DNA of 64,000 bases from a bacterium (GTDB lineage Bacteria; Actinomycetota; Acidimicrobiia; Spongiisociales; ZC4RG35), in NCBI GenBank assembly GCA_028823995.1, contig JAPPFD010000040.1:124001-188000 (forward strand), in the 5' to 3' direction. Positions 42,797 through 51,391 of the stretch are shown in pieces; within the stretch, counting starts at the first letter, position 1, and the number at the start of each line of letters is the position of its first letter. The notes beneath the pieces were generated by a model that saw nothing but the letters and a program-made list of their open reading frames with translations, made no database searches and was not told the origin of the DNA. Both the position numbers and the translations under genes were made by a program.

Positions 42797-43912
42797 ATGG
42801 ACTGGGTGGATCTTTTATTTGTGGCTGCTCGCGTGGTGGGGGTGTTCGCCCTGTTGGTGGTGCTCACCATCGTCAACATCTGGTTGGAGCGAAAAATCGT
42901 GGCGGATATGCAAAACCGCGTGGGGCCGGCCCGGGCGGGGCCATGGGGGATCCTCCAGACCATTGCCGACGGGGTGAAGCTGTTCTTCAAGGAGCAGGTG
43001 ACGCCGCGGAAGGTGGACCTGGGCGCCTACCTGCTGGCGCCCTTCCTGGCGGTGGTCCCCGCCTTCTTGATCTTCATGATGGTTCCCCTCGGTCCGGGCC
43101 TGGAGATAGCGGGTCGCCAGGTGCCGCTTCAGGGGGCGGACCTGAACATCGGGATCCTGTTCATCCTGGCGATGTCGTCGATGGCCGTGTACGCGGTGGT
43201 GCTGGCCGGGTGGTCGTCGGGGTCCAAGTACCCGTTGCTGGGAGGCGTGCGCGCCACCGCGCAAGCCATCTCTTACGAGGCGGCCATGGGTCTGGCGATG
43301 GTGGCGGTCGTGATGTTCTCCGCCACCGCTCCCGGGGCCGAGAACGGGACCCTCTCCCTTGCCGAGATCGTGGAGCGCCAGTCAGGGACGTGGTCGGGCA
43401 CGGTCGCATTCCTCGACCCGGTGGTCGGCTTGATTCCCCGTTGGTATGTCTTCCCCCAGGTGGTGGCGTTCGTGATCTTCTTCCTGGCGGCGGTGGCGGA
43501 GACCAACCGGGCGCCTTTCGACCTGGTGGAGGCGGAACAGGAGTTGGTGGGCGGGTTCCACACCGAGTACTCGGGGATCCGCTTCGCCATGTTCTTCCTG
43601 GCCGAGTACATAAACATCCTCTCCATGTGCGCCATCGCCGCCACGCTCTTCTTCGGCGGGTGGAACGGTCCGACCTGGGAAGGAATCGTACCCGGGTGGG
43701 TCTCCGCCGTGCTGCCGGTGGTGTGGCTGATGTTGAAGAGCTATGTGCTGGTGGTTGCCTTCTTCTGGATCAGGGCCACCCTTCCCCGGTTGCGCTACGA
43801 CCAGTTGATGACCCTGGGTTGGAAGCGGCTGATACCGGCCTCGATGCTGTGGCTGGTGATCTCCACTGTGGTGATCGGGTTCCGTCAGTTCGGACTGCCC
43901 TTTATAGGGTGA
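42797..43912 (+). CDS. nuoH: NADH-quinone oxidoreductase subunit H
   Basis: The 371-residue membrane subunit forms most of the quinone cavity of complex I. It has about eight to nine helices and the conserved segments ERKIVADMQNRVGPARAGPWG (about 31-51), VRATAQAISYEAAMGL (about 151-166) and AVAETNRAPFDLVEAEQELVGGFHTEYSG from about residue 232, carrying the acidic loop that faces quinone. ATG 42797 has only a weak ribosome site. It heads a run nuoHIJKLMN in the standard order. Confidence 0.95.
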   Translation: MDWVDLLFVAARVVGVFALLVVLTIVNIWLERKIVADMQNRVGPARAGPWGILQTIADGVKLFFKEQVTPRKVDLGAYLLAPFLAVVPAFLIFMMVPLGPGLEIAGRQVPLQGADLNIGILFILAMSSMAVYAVVLAGWSSGSKYPLLGGVRATAQAISYEAAMGLAMVAVVMFSATAPGAENGTLSLAEIVERQSGTWSGTVAFLDPVVGLIPRWYVFPQVVAFVIFFLAAVAETNRAPFDLVEAEQELVGGFHTEYSGIRFAMFFLAEYINILSMCAIAATLFFGGWNGPTWEGIVPGWVSAVLPVVWLMLKSYVLVVAFFWIRATLPRLRYDQLMTLGWKRLIPASMLWLVISTVVIGFRQFGLPFIG

Positions 43913-43920
43913 GGTGAGAA

Positions 43921-44559
43921 ATGGGAATACTGAGAGAATTCTGGAAGGGCTTCAAGGTGACCGGCTCGATAGGGCTGCGAGGTCTGTTCGGCAAAGACAT
44001 AGTCACCACCCAATACCCCTCGGAGATGCGGGAGAAGCCCACCCGTTTCCACGGTCGCCATGTCCTGAACCGCTATCCCGACGGGATGGAGAAGTGCATC
44101 GGGTGCGAACTGTGCGCGGGAGCCTGCCCGGCTCGGTGCATCTATGTGCGGGGGGCGGACAACCCTCCCGATGATCCCAAGAGTCCGGGAGAACGCTTCG
44201 GGTACGTGTACGAGATCAACATGCTGCGCTGCATCTTCTGCGGGCTGTGTGTGGAGGCCTGCCCGACGGAGGCCATCACCATGACCCACCTCTTCGAGAT
44301 GTCGGTGACCAACCGCAACGACGCCATCCACACCAGGAAGGAACTGTTGATGGCGGAGGACGGGTCGGTTCCCCACATCTACCCCGAGGACCCGTTCGCC
44401 GACCTCTCCGAACTGGACGCCGCCGACGGCTGGCTGCGGGCCACTTCTCCCAGCGGCGTGGCGGCCTACGAGGGGGAGACCATGTGGCAGGCCACCCCCG
44501 GCCCGGCCTCCTGGACGCCCGAGCCCGATCAGGAGACCAGGGACTCCCAGCATGGTTGA
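43921..44559 (+). CDS. nuoI: NADH-quinone oxidoreductase subunit I
   Basis: The peripheral 8Fe ferredoxin-like subunit that holds clusters N6a and N6b. Two motifs are intact: [15 protein letters not shown] (about 60-74) and [15 protein letters not shown] (about 102-116). At 212 residues it is longer than the usual 160-180 because of a C-terminal extension rich in Pro, Ser and acidic residues. It begins eight bases after nuoH and overlaps nuoJ by eight. Confidence 0.95.
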   Translation: MGILREFWKGFKVTGSIGLRGLFGKDIVTTQYPSEMREKPTRFHGRHVLNRYPDGMEKCIGCELCAGACPARCIYVRGADNPPDDPKSPGERFGYVYEINMLRCIFCGLCVEACPTEAITMTHLFEMSVTNRNDAIHTRKELLMAEDGSVPHIYPEDPFADLSELDAADGWLRATSPSGVAAYEGETMWQATPGPASWTPEPDQETRDSQHG

Positions 44560-45085
44560 ACTGGTGATCTTCGTGCTGATGGGGGCGGGGACATTGGCCG
44601 GCGGGGTGACGGTGGTCCTGGCCCGCAACCCGGTCCGCTCCGCGTTGGGTCTCCTGGGAGCCTTGGTCTCCCTGGCTGTCATATACGTGGTCAACCTGGC
44701 CCACCTGGTGGCCGCCGTGCAGGTGGTGGTCTACGCGGGCGCGGTGTTGACCCTGTTCCTGTTCGTGATCATGTTCATCGGCGTGGACCGCCAAGAGGAC
44801 ACTTCAGAGACCATTCCCCTCCAGCGCAAGCTGGTTGCCGGGCTCGCCACCGTGGTGGCTCTGGGAGGGGCGGTCTTGGTGTCGAGAGGCCGGTTCACCT
44901 GGACCCCCGCCTCGGGGGAGGCGGCCGAGATTCCCAACGGCACGGTCCAGGCTCTGGGAGGAGAGCTCTTCACCACCTGGGTGCTGGGAGTTGAGGTGAC
45001 CGCTCTGTTGTTGACCATCGCCGCGGTGGGGGCGATCGCCCTGGCTTTCCACCGACGGTCCGCCGAGTCGCCGACGGAGGACTGA
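44552..45085 (+). CDS. nuoJ: NADH-quinone oxidoreductase subunit J
   Basis: A 177-residue membrane subunit with five helices. [21 protein letters not shown] near residues 70-90 contains the family's bulged third helix. The loop between helices four and five is polar, and the C-terminus is short. It overlaps nuoI at the start and shares one base with nuoK (TGATG), so translation is coupled. Confidence 0.93.
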   Translation: MVELVIFVLMGAGTLAGGVTVVLARNPVRSALGLLGALVSLAVIYVVNLAHLVAAVQVVVYAGAVLTLFLFVIMFIGVDRQEDTSETIPLQRKLVAGLATVVALGGAVLVSRGRFTWTPASGEAAEIPNGTVQALGGELFTTWVLGVEVTALLLTIAAVGAIALAFHRRSAESPTED

Positions 45086-45393
45086 TGCCCGTCGTCACCC
45101 CGGGCTGGTACATGACGCTGGCCGCCGTCCTGTTCGTCCTGGGGATGACCGGGGTCCTGATCAGGCGTAACGCCCTGGTGATGTTCATGTGCGTGGAGTT
45201 GATGCTCAATGCCGTCAACCTCACCTTTGTGGCCGCCGGCCGGGCGGCGGGAGTGCTGGACGGGCAGGTGGCGGTGTTCTTCGTGCTGGTGGTGGCGGCC
45301 GCCGAGGTGGTGGTGGGCCTGGCGATCATCGTCGCCATCTTCAGGAGACGGGAGACCGCCTCGGTCGACGAGTTGGCGGCGCTCCGGGGATGA
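45085..45393 (+). CDS. nuoK: NADH-quinone oxidoreductase subunit K
   Basis: A 102-residue, three-helix subunit. The two conserved membrane glutamates used in proton transfer are in [15 protein letters not shown] (about 32-46) and [21 protein letters not shown] (about 71-91). Length is exactly normal. It overlaps nuoL by four bases (ATGA). Confidence 0.94.
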   Translation: MPVVTPGWYMTLAAVLFVLGMTGVLIRRNALVMFMCVELMLNAVNLTFVAAGRAAGVLDGQVAVFFVLVVAAAEVVVGLAIIVAIFRRRETASVDELAALRG

Positions 45394-47291
45394 TCGACCT
45401 TCCGACCGAGGCGTTGTGGTTGGTGATCGCCCTTCCCCTGGGGGGATCGCTGCTGCTGCATTTCGCCGGCCGGTGGTTGGGTGAGCCCCGAGCCGGTTAT
45501 CTGGCCTGCGCCGCGTCGCTGGCGGCCTTCGGGGTGGCGGCGGTGGCCGCCGTGCCTTTCCTCACCGGGGAGGGGCAGCCCTCCCAGTCCCTCTTGTGGG
45601 AGTGGATGCCGGCGGTCGGCGCCTCCTTCGAGATCGTCTGGGACCCCCTCTCGGCTCTGATGACCCTGGTGGTTACCGGGGTGGGGTCGCTGATTCACAT
45701 CTATTCGCTGGGGTACATGCACGGAGACCCCCGTTTCGCCCGGTTCTTTGTCTATCTCAACCTGTTCACCGCCTCCATGCTCACCCTGGTGCTGGCCGGG
45801 AACTTCGCCATGCTGTTCGTGGGCTGGGAACTGGTGGGTCTCTGTTCGTACCTGCTGATCTCGTTCTGGTTCACCCGGCCGTCGGCCGCGGCGGCGGGAA
45901 AGAAGGCGTTCGTGGTCAACCGGATCGGCGACTTCGGTTTTCTCATAGCCCTGATGCTGATCTTCAGTTCCTTCGGGACACTGTCTTATTCGGGGGTGTT
46001 CGACCGGGCTTCTGAGGAGTTGACCGGGTCGGCGGCCACCCTGATCGGGCTGATGCTGGCTGCCGGGGCGATCGGCAAGTCGGCACAGATCCCCCTGTAT
46101 GTGTGGTTGCCCGACGCCATGGAGGGCCCCACCCCGGTCTCGGCGCTGATTCACGCCGCCACCATGGTGACCGCCGGGGTGTATGTGATCGCCCGGTCCG
46201 CTCCGATCTTCGAGTTGGCCCCCGCCGCATCGGGGGCGGTGGCCGCGGTCGGAGCCTTGACCGCCCTTTGGGCGGCGACCATCGCCATGGGCCAGTCCGA
46301 CATCAAGCGGGTGCTGGCCTACTCCACCATCAGCCAGTTGGGCTACATGTTCCTGGCGGTGGGGGCGACTGCCTATGTGGCCGGCGTGTTCCATCTGATG
46401 ACCCACGCCTTCTTCAAGGCCCTGCTGTTCCTGGGGGCAGGTTCGGTGATCCATGCCATGGGCGGGCGCCAGGACATGGAAGAGATGGGGGGACTGCGGA
46501 AGGCCATGCCCGTCACGTTCCTCACCATGGGGATCGGGGTGGTGGCCATCGCCGGGTTCCCCCCGCTGGCGGGCTTCTGGTCGAAGGACGAGATCCTGGG
46601 CGTGGTGTTCAACCAGGGCGGCTTCTTCACCCTGCTATGGCTGGTGGGCTTGATCACCGCCTTGCTGACCGCCTTCTACATGATCCGCCAGTTCGTCTTG
46701 GTGTTCCTGGGCTGGCCCCGCTGGCCCGAAGGGGTCGTCCCCCACGAGTCCCCCCGTTCTATGACTTTTCCCCTGGTTGTCCTGGCGGTGCTGTCGGTGC
46801 TGGGAGGACTGGTCAACACTCCCTTCCGCCTGGGGCTCGAGCACTTCCTGGAGCCTTCCTTCGAGGGGGTGAAACTCGGACATCCCGCCGATGGGGTGGT
46901 CTCCATCCTGGTGCTGGCCGCGGTTGCGGTGGGAGCCGGTGTGGTTGGCGCCGCCATGGCCTTCTTCGCCTATCACCGTCCCCCCGAGGCCTGGCGGCGT
47001 TTCCAGGCGGCGTTCGGCAAGGTGTGGGGATGGTGGGAGGACGGCTACCGGGTGGATGACATCTACGGGACGATGCTGGTCGCTCCCGGCCGCCGCCTCG
47101 CCGAGCAGGCTGCCTTCAAGCTGGACCTGGGTGTGGTGGACGGGGCCGTGAACGGCGTCGCACGCCTGGTCAGGGCCGCCGGGACCATGATCCGCCCCGC
47201 CCAGAGCGGCCTCATCCGCCAGTACGGCCTGTGGTTCGGCCTTGGTCTGGTGGCGCTCCTGGCATGGCTCCTGGTGAGGGGTGGAGTGTGA
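45390..47291 (+). CDS. nuoL: NADH-quinone oxidoreductase subunit L
   Basis: The distal antiporter-like proton-pumping subunit, 633 residues. The core matches Mrp-type proteins: [19 protein letters not shown] near residues 144-162 with the key Glu, [35 protein letters not shown] near 228-262 with the key Lys and the broken helix, and [17 protein letters not shown] near 337. A C-terminal lateral helix is present. ATG 45390 overlaps nuoK; a longer frame upstream is only the shadow of nuoK. Confidence 0.95.
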   Translation: MIDLPTEALWLVIALPLGGSLLLHFAGRWLGEPRAGYLACAASLAAFGVAAVAAVPFLTGEGQPSQSLLWEWMPAVGASFEIVWDPLSALMTLVVTGVGSLIHIYSLGYMHGDPRFARFFVYLNLFTASMLTLVLAGNFAMLFVGWELVGLCSYLLISFWFTRPSAAAAGKKAFVVNRIGDFGFLIALMLIFSSFGTLSYSGVFDRASEELTGSAATLIGLMLAAGAIGKSAQIPLYVWLPDAMEGPTPVSALIHAATMVTAGVYVIARSAPIFELAPAASGAVAAVGALTALWAATIAMGQSDIKRVLAYSTISQLGYMFLAVGATAYVAGVFHLMTHAFFKALLFLGAGSVIHAMGGRQDMEEMGGLRKAMPVTFLTMGIGVVAIAGFPPLAGFWSKDEILGVVFNQGGFFTLLWLVGLITALLTAFYMIRQFVLVFLGWPRWPEGVVPHESPRSMTFPLVVLAVLSVLGGLVNTPFRLGLEHFLEPSFEGVKLGHPADGVVSILVLAAVAVGAGVVGAAMAFFAYHRPPEAWRRFQAAFGKVWGWWEDGYRVDDIYGTMLVAPGRRLAEQAAFKLDLGVVDGAVNGVARLVRAAGTMIRPAQSGLIRQYGLWFGLGLVALLAWLLVRGGV

Positions 47292-47301
47292 GTAGCCGCC
47301 C

Positions 47302-48846
47302 ATGCTGACCCTGCTGGTTCTCACGCCCCTTTTGGGGGCGGTGGTGGTCTCCCTGGTCCCGGCCCGCCGCCGGGAACTGCACCTGCCGCTGGGCATGGCA
47401 CTGTCCGTGGCGCCCCTGGGGCTGGCGGGAGCGATGTTCTTCTCCTTCGACGCGGGGGAGGCTTCCTTCCAGATGGTCGAGAAGGTGGTGTGGTGGGAAC
47501 CGTGGGGGGTGTCCTGGCAACTGGGCGTGGACGGGATCTCGCTGGGGATGGTGGCTCTCACGGCCATCCTGTTCCCCCTCAGCCTGGCGGTCTCCGACTC
47601 CATCTCCCACCGGCGCAAAGCATTCGTGGTGGCCATGCTCTTTCTGGAGACGGGCCTGATCGGCACCTTCCTCGCCCTGGACCTGCTGCTGTTCTTCGTG
47701 TTCTTCGAGGTGATCCTGGTCCCCATGTACCTGATAATCGGAGTGTGGGGAGGCAAGCGCCGGGTTTACGCGGCCGTCAAGTTCTTCATCTACACCGCGT
47801 TCGGCTCCGCGCTGCTGCTGGCGGCGATCATCGCCCTGGCTGTCATGCATGCCTCCCAGACACCCGACGGCCTGCTCAGCTTCGACTACCTGGCCCTGCT
47901 GACTCTGGACATCTCGCCGACCGCCCAGATGTGGCTGTTCGGCGCATTCGCCCTGGCCTTCGCCATTAAGGTGCCCCTGTTCCCCTTCCACACCTGGCTT
48001 CCCGACGCCCATGTGGAAGCGCCCACGGCCGGGTCGGTGCTCCTGGCGGGAGTCCTCCTGAAGCTCGGAACATACGGGTTGCTCCGGTTCAACCTCACGC
48101 TCTTTCCCGAGGCCACGGTCTCCCTGGTGCCGGTCCTGGCGGTCCTGGCCGTGGTGGGAATCATCTACGGGGCGGTGGTGGCGATCGTCCAGCCCGACCT
48201 CAAGAAGTTGGTTGCCTATTCGTCGGTCAGCCACCTGGGGTTCGTGGTGCTGGGGATTTTCGCCCTCACTTCAGCCGGGCTCCAGGGCGCGGTCATCCAG
48301 AACGTCAACCACGGGCTCACCACCGGGGCCCTGTTCCTCCTGGTCGGGATGCTCTATGACCGGCGTCACACCAAACAGATCAGCGACTTCGGGGGCCTGG
48401 CCACGCCCGCTCCCCTCATGGCCGGGTTCTTCCTGTTCATGGCCTTCGCCTCCATCGGCCTGCCCGGTCTTAACGGGTTCGTGGGGGAGTTCCTGGTGTT
48501 GGTGGGTAGCTTCCCCTCCCTTCCGGGCCTGACGGTGGTGGCGGCGTTCGGCGTCGTGCTGGCCGCCATATACATGTTGTGGGCCTATCAGCGGGTGTTC
48601 ACGGGACCGTTGGAGGGAGCCGAGAACCGGAAACTCGCCGACCTCTCGGCCAAGGAGACGGCGGTGCTGGCGCCTTTGGCGGCCTTGGTCCTGCTGCTCG
48701 GCCTCTATCCGGGGATCCTGTTGGAGCGGACCGCTCCCTCCGTGGAGGCGATTCTCGACCGTATCGAGCAACACACCGACTATGAGGCGCCCGAGCCGGG
48801 AAGATTGGCGGACGTTTTCAACACCGCCTCGGAGGATGAATCGTGA
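47302..48846 (+). CDS. nuoM: NADH-quinone oxidoreductase subunit M
   Basis: Antiporter-like subunit of 514 residues. Landmarks are FFEVILVPMYLIIGVWGG (about 134-151) with the conserved Glu, AIKVPLFPFHTWLPDAHVEAPTAGSVLLAGVLLKLG (about 223-258) and HLGFVVLGIFALTSAGLQGA (about 313-332). It starts ten bases after nuoL and overlaps nuoN by four (GTGA). About 14 helices are expected and visible as hydrophobic runs. Confidence 0.95.
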   Translation: MLTLLVLTPLLGAVVVSLVPARRRELHLPLGMALSVAPLGLAGAMFFSFDAGEASFQMVEKVVWWEPWGVSWQLGVDGISLGMVALTAILFPLSLAVSDSISHRRKAFVVAMLFLETGLIGTFLALDLLLFFVFFEVILVPMYLIIGVWGGKRRVYAAVKFFIYTAFGSALLLAAIIALAVMHASQTPDGLLSFDYLALLTLDISPTAQMWLFGAFALAFAIKVPLFPFHTWLPDAHVEAPTAGSVLLAGVLLKLGTYGLLRFNLTLFPEATVSLVPVLAVLAVVGIIYGAVVAIVQPDLKKLVAYSSVSHLGFVVLGIFALTSAGLQGAVIQNVNHGLTTGALFLLVGMLYDRRHTKQISDFGGLATPAPLMAGFFLFMAFASIGLPGLNGFVGEFLVLVGSFPSLPGLTVVAAFGVVLAAIYMLWAYQRVFTGPLEGAENRKLADLSAKETAVLAPLAALVLLLGLYPGILLERTAPSVEAILDRIEQHTDYEAPEPGRLADVFNTASEDES

Positions 48847-50297
48847 TCCCCGAAGCCTTTCCCGAGATAGCGTGGTCGGCTCTGGCGCCGGAGTTGGTGC
48901 TGGTGTTCGGAGCGGTGGCCCTCCTCCTGCTGGACGTTCAGCGAAAGCCCGGAGTGAAGGTCCTGTGGGGGACCTCCCTGGTGATACTGGCCATCGCCCT
49001 GGCGCTGGGGGTCTGGCAGTGGATCGCAGCCACGCCCGACGCAGAGCCGATCTTCGGAGGGATGCTCATCTTCGATCGCTCCGCCGCGCTGGCCCGCCTG
49101 GTGGTCCTGGGGGTCTCCCTCCAGGCCATGGTGGCCGCCCGCAGCCTCTTCGCTCACCTGGGGAACCGGGCTGCCGAGGGACTGGCGCTGGTGCTCCTGG
49201 CGGCGGCCGGCTTCATCCTCATGGCCGCCTCCCAGAACCTGGTGATGATGTTCCTCGGTCTCGAGATGGGATCGATCGCCCTCTACATCCTGGCCGGCAT
49301 CGCCGGAGACGGCGTGCGCTCGGACGAGGCGGCGCTCAAGTACCTGCTGCTCGGAGCGGTGGCGTCGGCCGTCTTCATATACGGTGCGGCCCTGGTGTTC
49401 GCCGGGACGGGCTCGCTGGACCTCCTAAGGGTCGCCGGGTTCTTCGCCCGTAACCTGGTTCTTTCCCCGGCGGTCCTCCTGGTGGGAATCGGTCTGTTGA
49501 CGGCGGGGCTTTCCTTCAAGGTGGCGGCCGCTCCCTTCCATGTCTGGGCGCCGGACGTCTACCAGGGGGCCCCGGCGGGAATTGTGGGATACATGGCCGC
49601 GGTGGCCAAGGTGGGCGGGTTCGCGGCGCTGGCCAGGGTGCTGCTGTCCGGTTTCGAGAGCTTCCGGCCGGACTGGGCGCCGATCGTGGCGGGGATCGCC
49701 GCGCTCTCGATGGTCGTCGGAGCGCTGATGGCGATCATCTCCTCGGACATCCGTCGCCTGCTGGCCTACTCGGGAGTGGCTCACGCCGGTTTCATTCTCA
49801 CCGGTCTCGCCTCCGGCGCCCAGGGGTCATCCTCGGTCTGGTTCTACCTGGCGGTCTACACAGTGCAGTTGGTGGCGGCCTTCTCGGTGGTCTCGGCGCT
49901 GGGGGGAGCGGTCTCCTCGGGATCGGACCTCTCCGATTACCGGGGTCTCTACCGCCGCTCGCCCTTCCTGGCCCTGGTCCTGTCGGTCTCCCTCCTCGGG
50001 ATGGCGGGATTGCCTCTCACCACCGGGTTCGTGGCCAAGCTGGGGGTCTTTCTCTGGGCGTGGAGAGGAGACCTGGAGTGGCTGGTGGTGGTGGCCGTGG
50101 TGGCCTCGGCGATGGCGATCTACCTGTATCTGCGGGTGATCGTGATCATGTACATGCAGTCTCCCGCCGACGACGACCCGGTGCTCTGTGACCGGCCCAC
50201 CTCCTGGGCCCTGGGCGCGGCGACCGCGGTCACCGTGGTCCTGGGCGTCTTCCCTCAGCCTCTTCTCAAACTGGTCGAGTCGGCGGTCTACCTGTGA
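48843..50297 (+). CDS. nuoN: NADH-quinone oxidoreductase subunit N
   Basis: The third antiporter-like subunit, 484 residues. LVMMFLGLEMGSIALYILAGI (about 135-155) carries the key Glu and FKVAAAPFHVWAPDVYQGAPAGIVGYMAAVAKVGG (about 225-259) the key Lys. The GTG start overlaps the nuoM stop. It is the last gene of the run; the gene after it is on the other strand. The peripheral-arm genes nuoA to nuoG are absent from the window. Confidence 0.95.
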   Translation: MIPEAFPEIAWSALAPELVLVFGAVALLLLDVQRKPGVKVLWGTSLVILAIALALGVWQWIAATPDAEPIFGGMLIFDRSAALARLVVLGVSLQAMVAARSLFAHLGNRAAEGLALVLLAAAGFILMAASQNLVMMFLGLEMGSIALYILAGIAGDGVRSDEAALKYLLLGAVASAVFIYGAALVFAGTGSLDLLRVAGFFARNLVLSPAVLLVGIGLLTAGLSFKVAAAPFHVWAPDVYQGAPAGIVGYMAAVAKVGGFAALARVLLSGFESFRPDWAPIVAGIAALSMVVGALMAIISSDIRRLLAYSGVAHAGFILTGLASGAQGSSSVWFYLAVYTVQLVAAFSVVSALGGAVSSGSDLSDYRGLYRRSPFLALVLSVSLLGMAGLPLTTGFVAKLGVFLWAWRGDLEWLVVVAVVASAMAIYLYLRVIVIMYMQSPADDDPVLCDRPTSWALGAATAVTVVLGVFPQPLLKLVESAVYL

Positions 50298-50351
50298 CGG
50301 GGGCGCCGGCGGGCGACTGAGGCCGCGCCGATTCGGCCGGGCGTGCCGGGG

Positions 50352-51158
50352 TCAGACAACGGCGGGGACGCGGGTGGAGGGGTAGGCGTCCTGAAACTCG
50401 GCGACCGCCCCGGGACTCCATTCCGGCCCGAGAGGTATGCCCATGGCCTGGCGCTCGGGGTTCTCGCAGGGCTTGCCCTGGGTCACGTGAAGAGTCGTGG
50501 ACGCGCCGCGGCGCTCGAATACGTATGAATAGACGGTGTCGTATGAGGAATGGTTGCAGATGCCGGAGTCGCCCTGGTCATGGGACTCCTGCAACTCGAA
50601 GACATTCCGGAGGCGCCGTGCGTTGCGCAGGCGGCCGGTGGCGGACCGCAGCCGGGGACCGGTGGTGACTGTGTCGTCGTCTTCGGGGGTGGCCCCCATC
50701 TCCACGTGGTGGTTGGAGCGGGCGACCCGGTCGGTGGGGTGGAGAGTGGCTTTGAGTTGTTGTCCGCGGACCTCCACCGTCGCTACGTGGGACTGGTCGA
50801 TCAGCACCAGGTTCGCCCAGATGTAGGGTTCCCGGCTCATCGCCCGCTCCACCGCAGCCACCCCGCTCGGCACGTCGGCGCCCTCCCTGAGGGCGATCTC
50901 GGTGAGCCGGTCGTAGTTCAGGCCGGGGACGGTGCGCACATTGGAGTCACAGCACAGCAGCCCGTGGCGGTTGGCGCCCAGCGAGAACCCCGAGAACCGG
51001 TCCAAGTTGGGGTCGGTTCCCGCCCAGGTCTCCACTCCCGCAATGCCGAACACGTCCTCCTCGATCACCAGGCGGTCTTCGAAGTTCGCCCGTCCGAAGT
51101 CTTTGTTCTTGAACAGCAGGTAACCGGTGTCGGTTCGCAGGGCGCCGGTGGTGCACAT
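50352..51158 (-). CDS. N-terminal-nucleophile hydrolase of the C45 acyltransferase/peptidase type
   Basis: A 268-residue protein starting MCTTGALRTDTGYLLF. Cys2 would become the N-terminal nucleophile once Met is removed, as in penicillin acyltransferase (C45) and related amidases. Supporting features are NKDFGR near residue 18, GANRHGLLCCDSNVRT near 75 and SNHH followed later by ICNHSSYDT. Such enzymes cleave or transfer acyl amide bonds. The natural substrate is unknown. It is convergent with nuoN and divergent from the peptide importer. Confidence 0.7.
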   Translation of the reverse strand: MCTTGALRTDTGYLLFKNKDFGRANFEDRLVIEEDVFGIAGVETWAGTDPNLDRFSGFSLGANRHGLLCCDSNVRTVPGLNYDRLTEIALREGADVPSGVAAVERAMSREPYIWANLVLIDQSHVATVEVRGQQLKATLHPTDRVARSNHHVEMGATPEDDDTVTTGPRLRSATGRLRNARRLRNVFELQESHDQGDSGICNHSSYDTVYSYVFERRGASTTLHVTQGKPCENPERQAMGIPLGPEWSPGAVAEFQDAYPSTRVPAVV

Positions 51159-51391
51159 GGGAGGTCACTCCTTGGTTGCCCGTAATGGTATCGGGTGCCT
51201 GTTTCACCCTCATGCCCTTACAGCGCCGGTGTCCGCCTCGACCCGCGGGGCAACGGACGTTTGGCTACTATGTGAACAGTTAAGGCAGCCGGGTGGTGAA
51301 AGTAATCTGAAAGACACAAAGTTGTTCACCGAACAGTTGCTGTGAGTTCTTTTGACCCGAGAGATGAAGCCGCTATGAAGGAGTGTGAGCT

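Noticed and set aside
51360-51390. A promoter TTGACC-N16-TATGAA before the peptide-binding gene
   Set aside because: The -10 would overlap the ribosome site, so the transcript could not be translated from ATG 51392.
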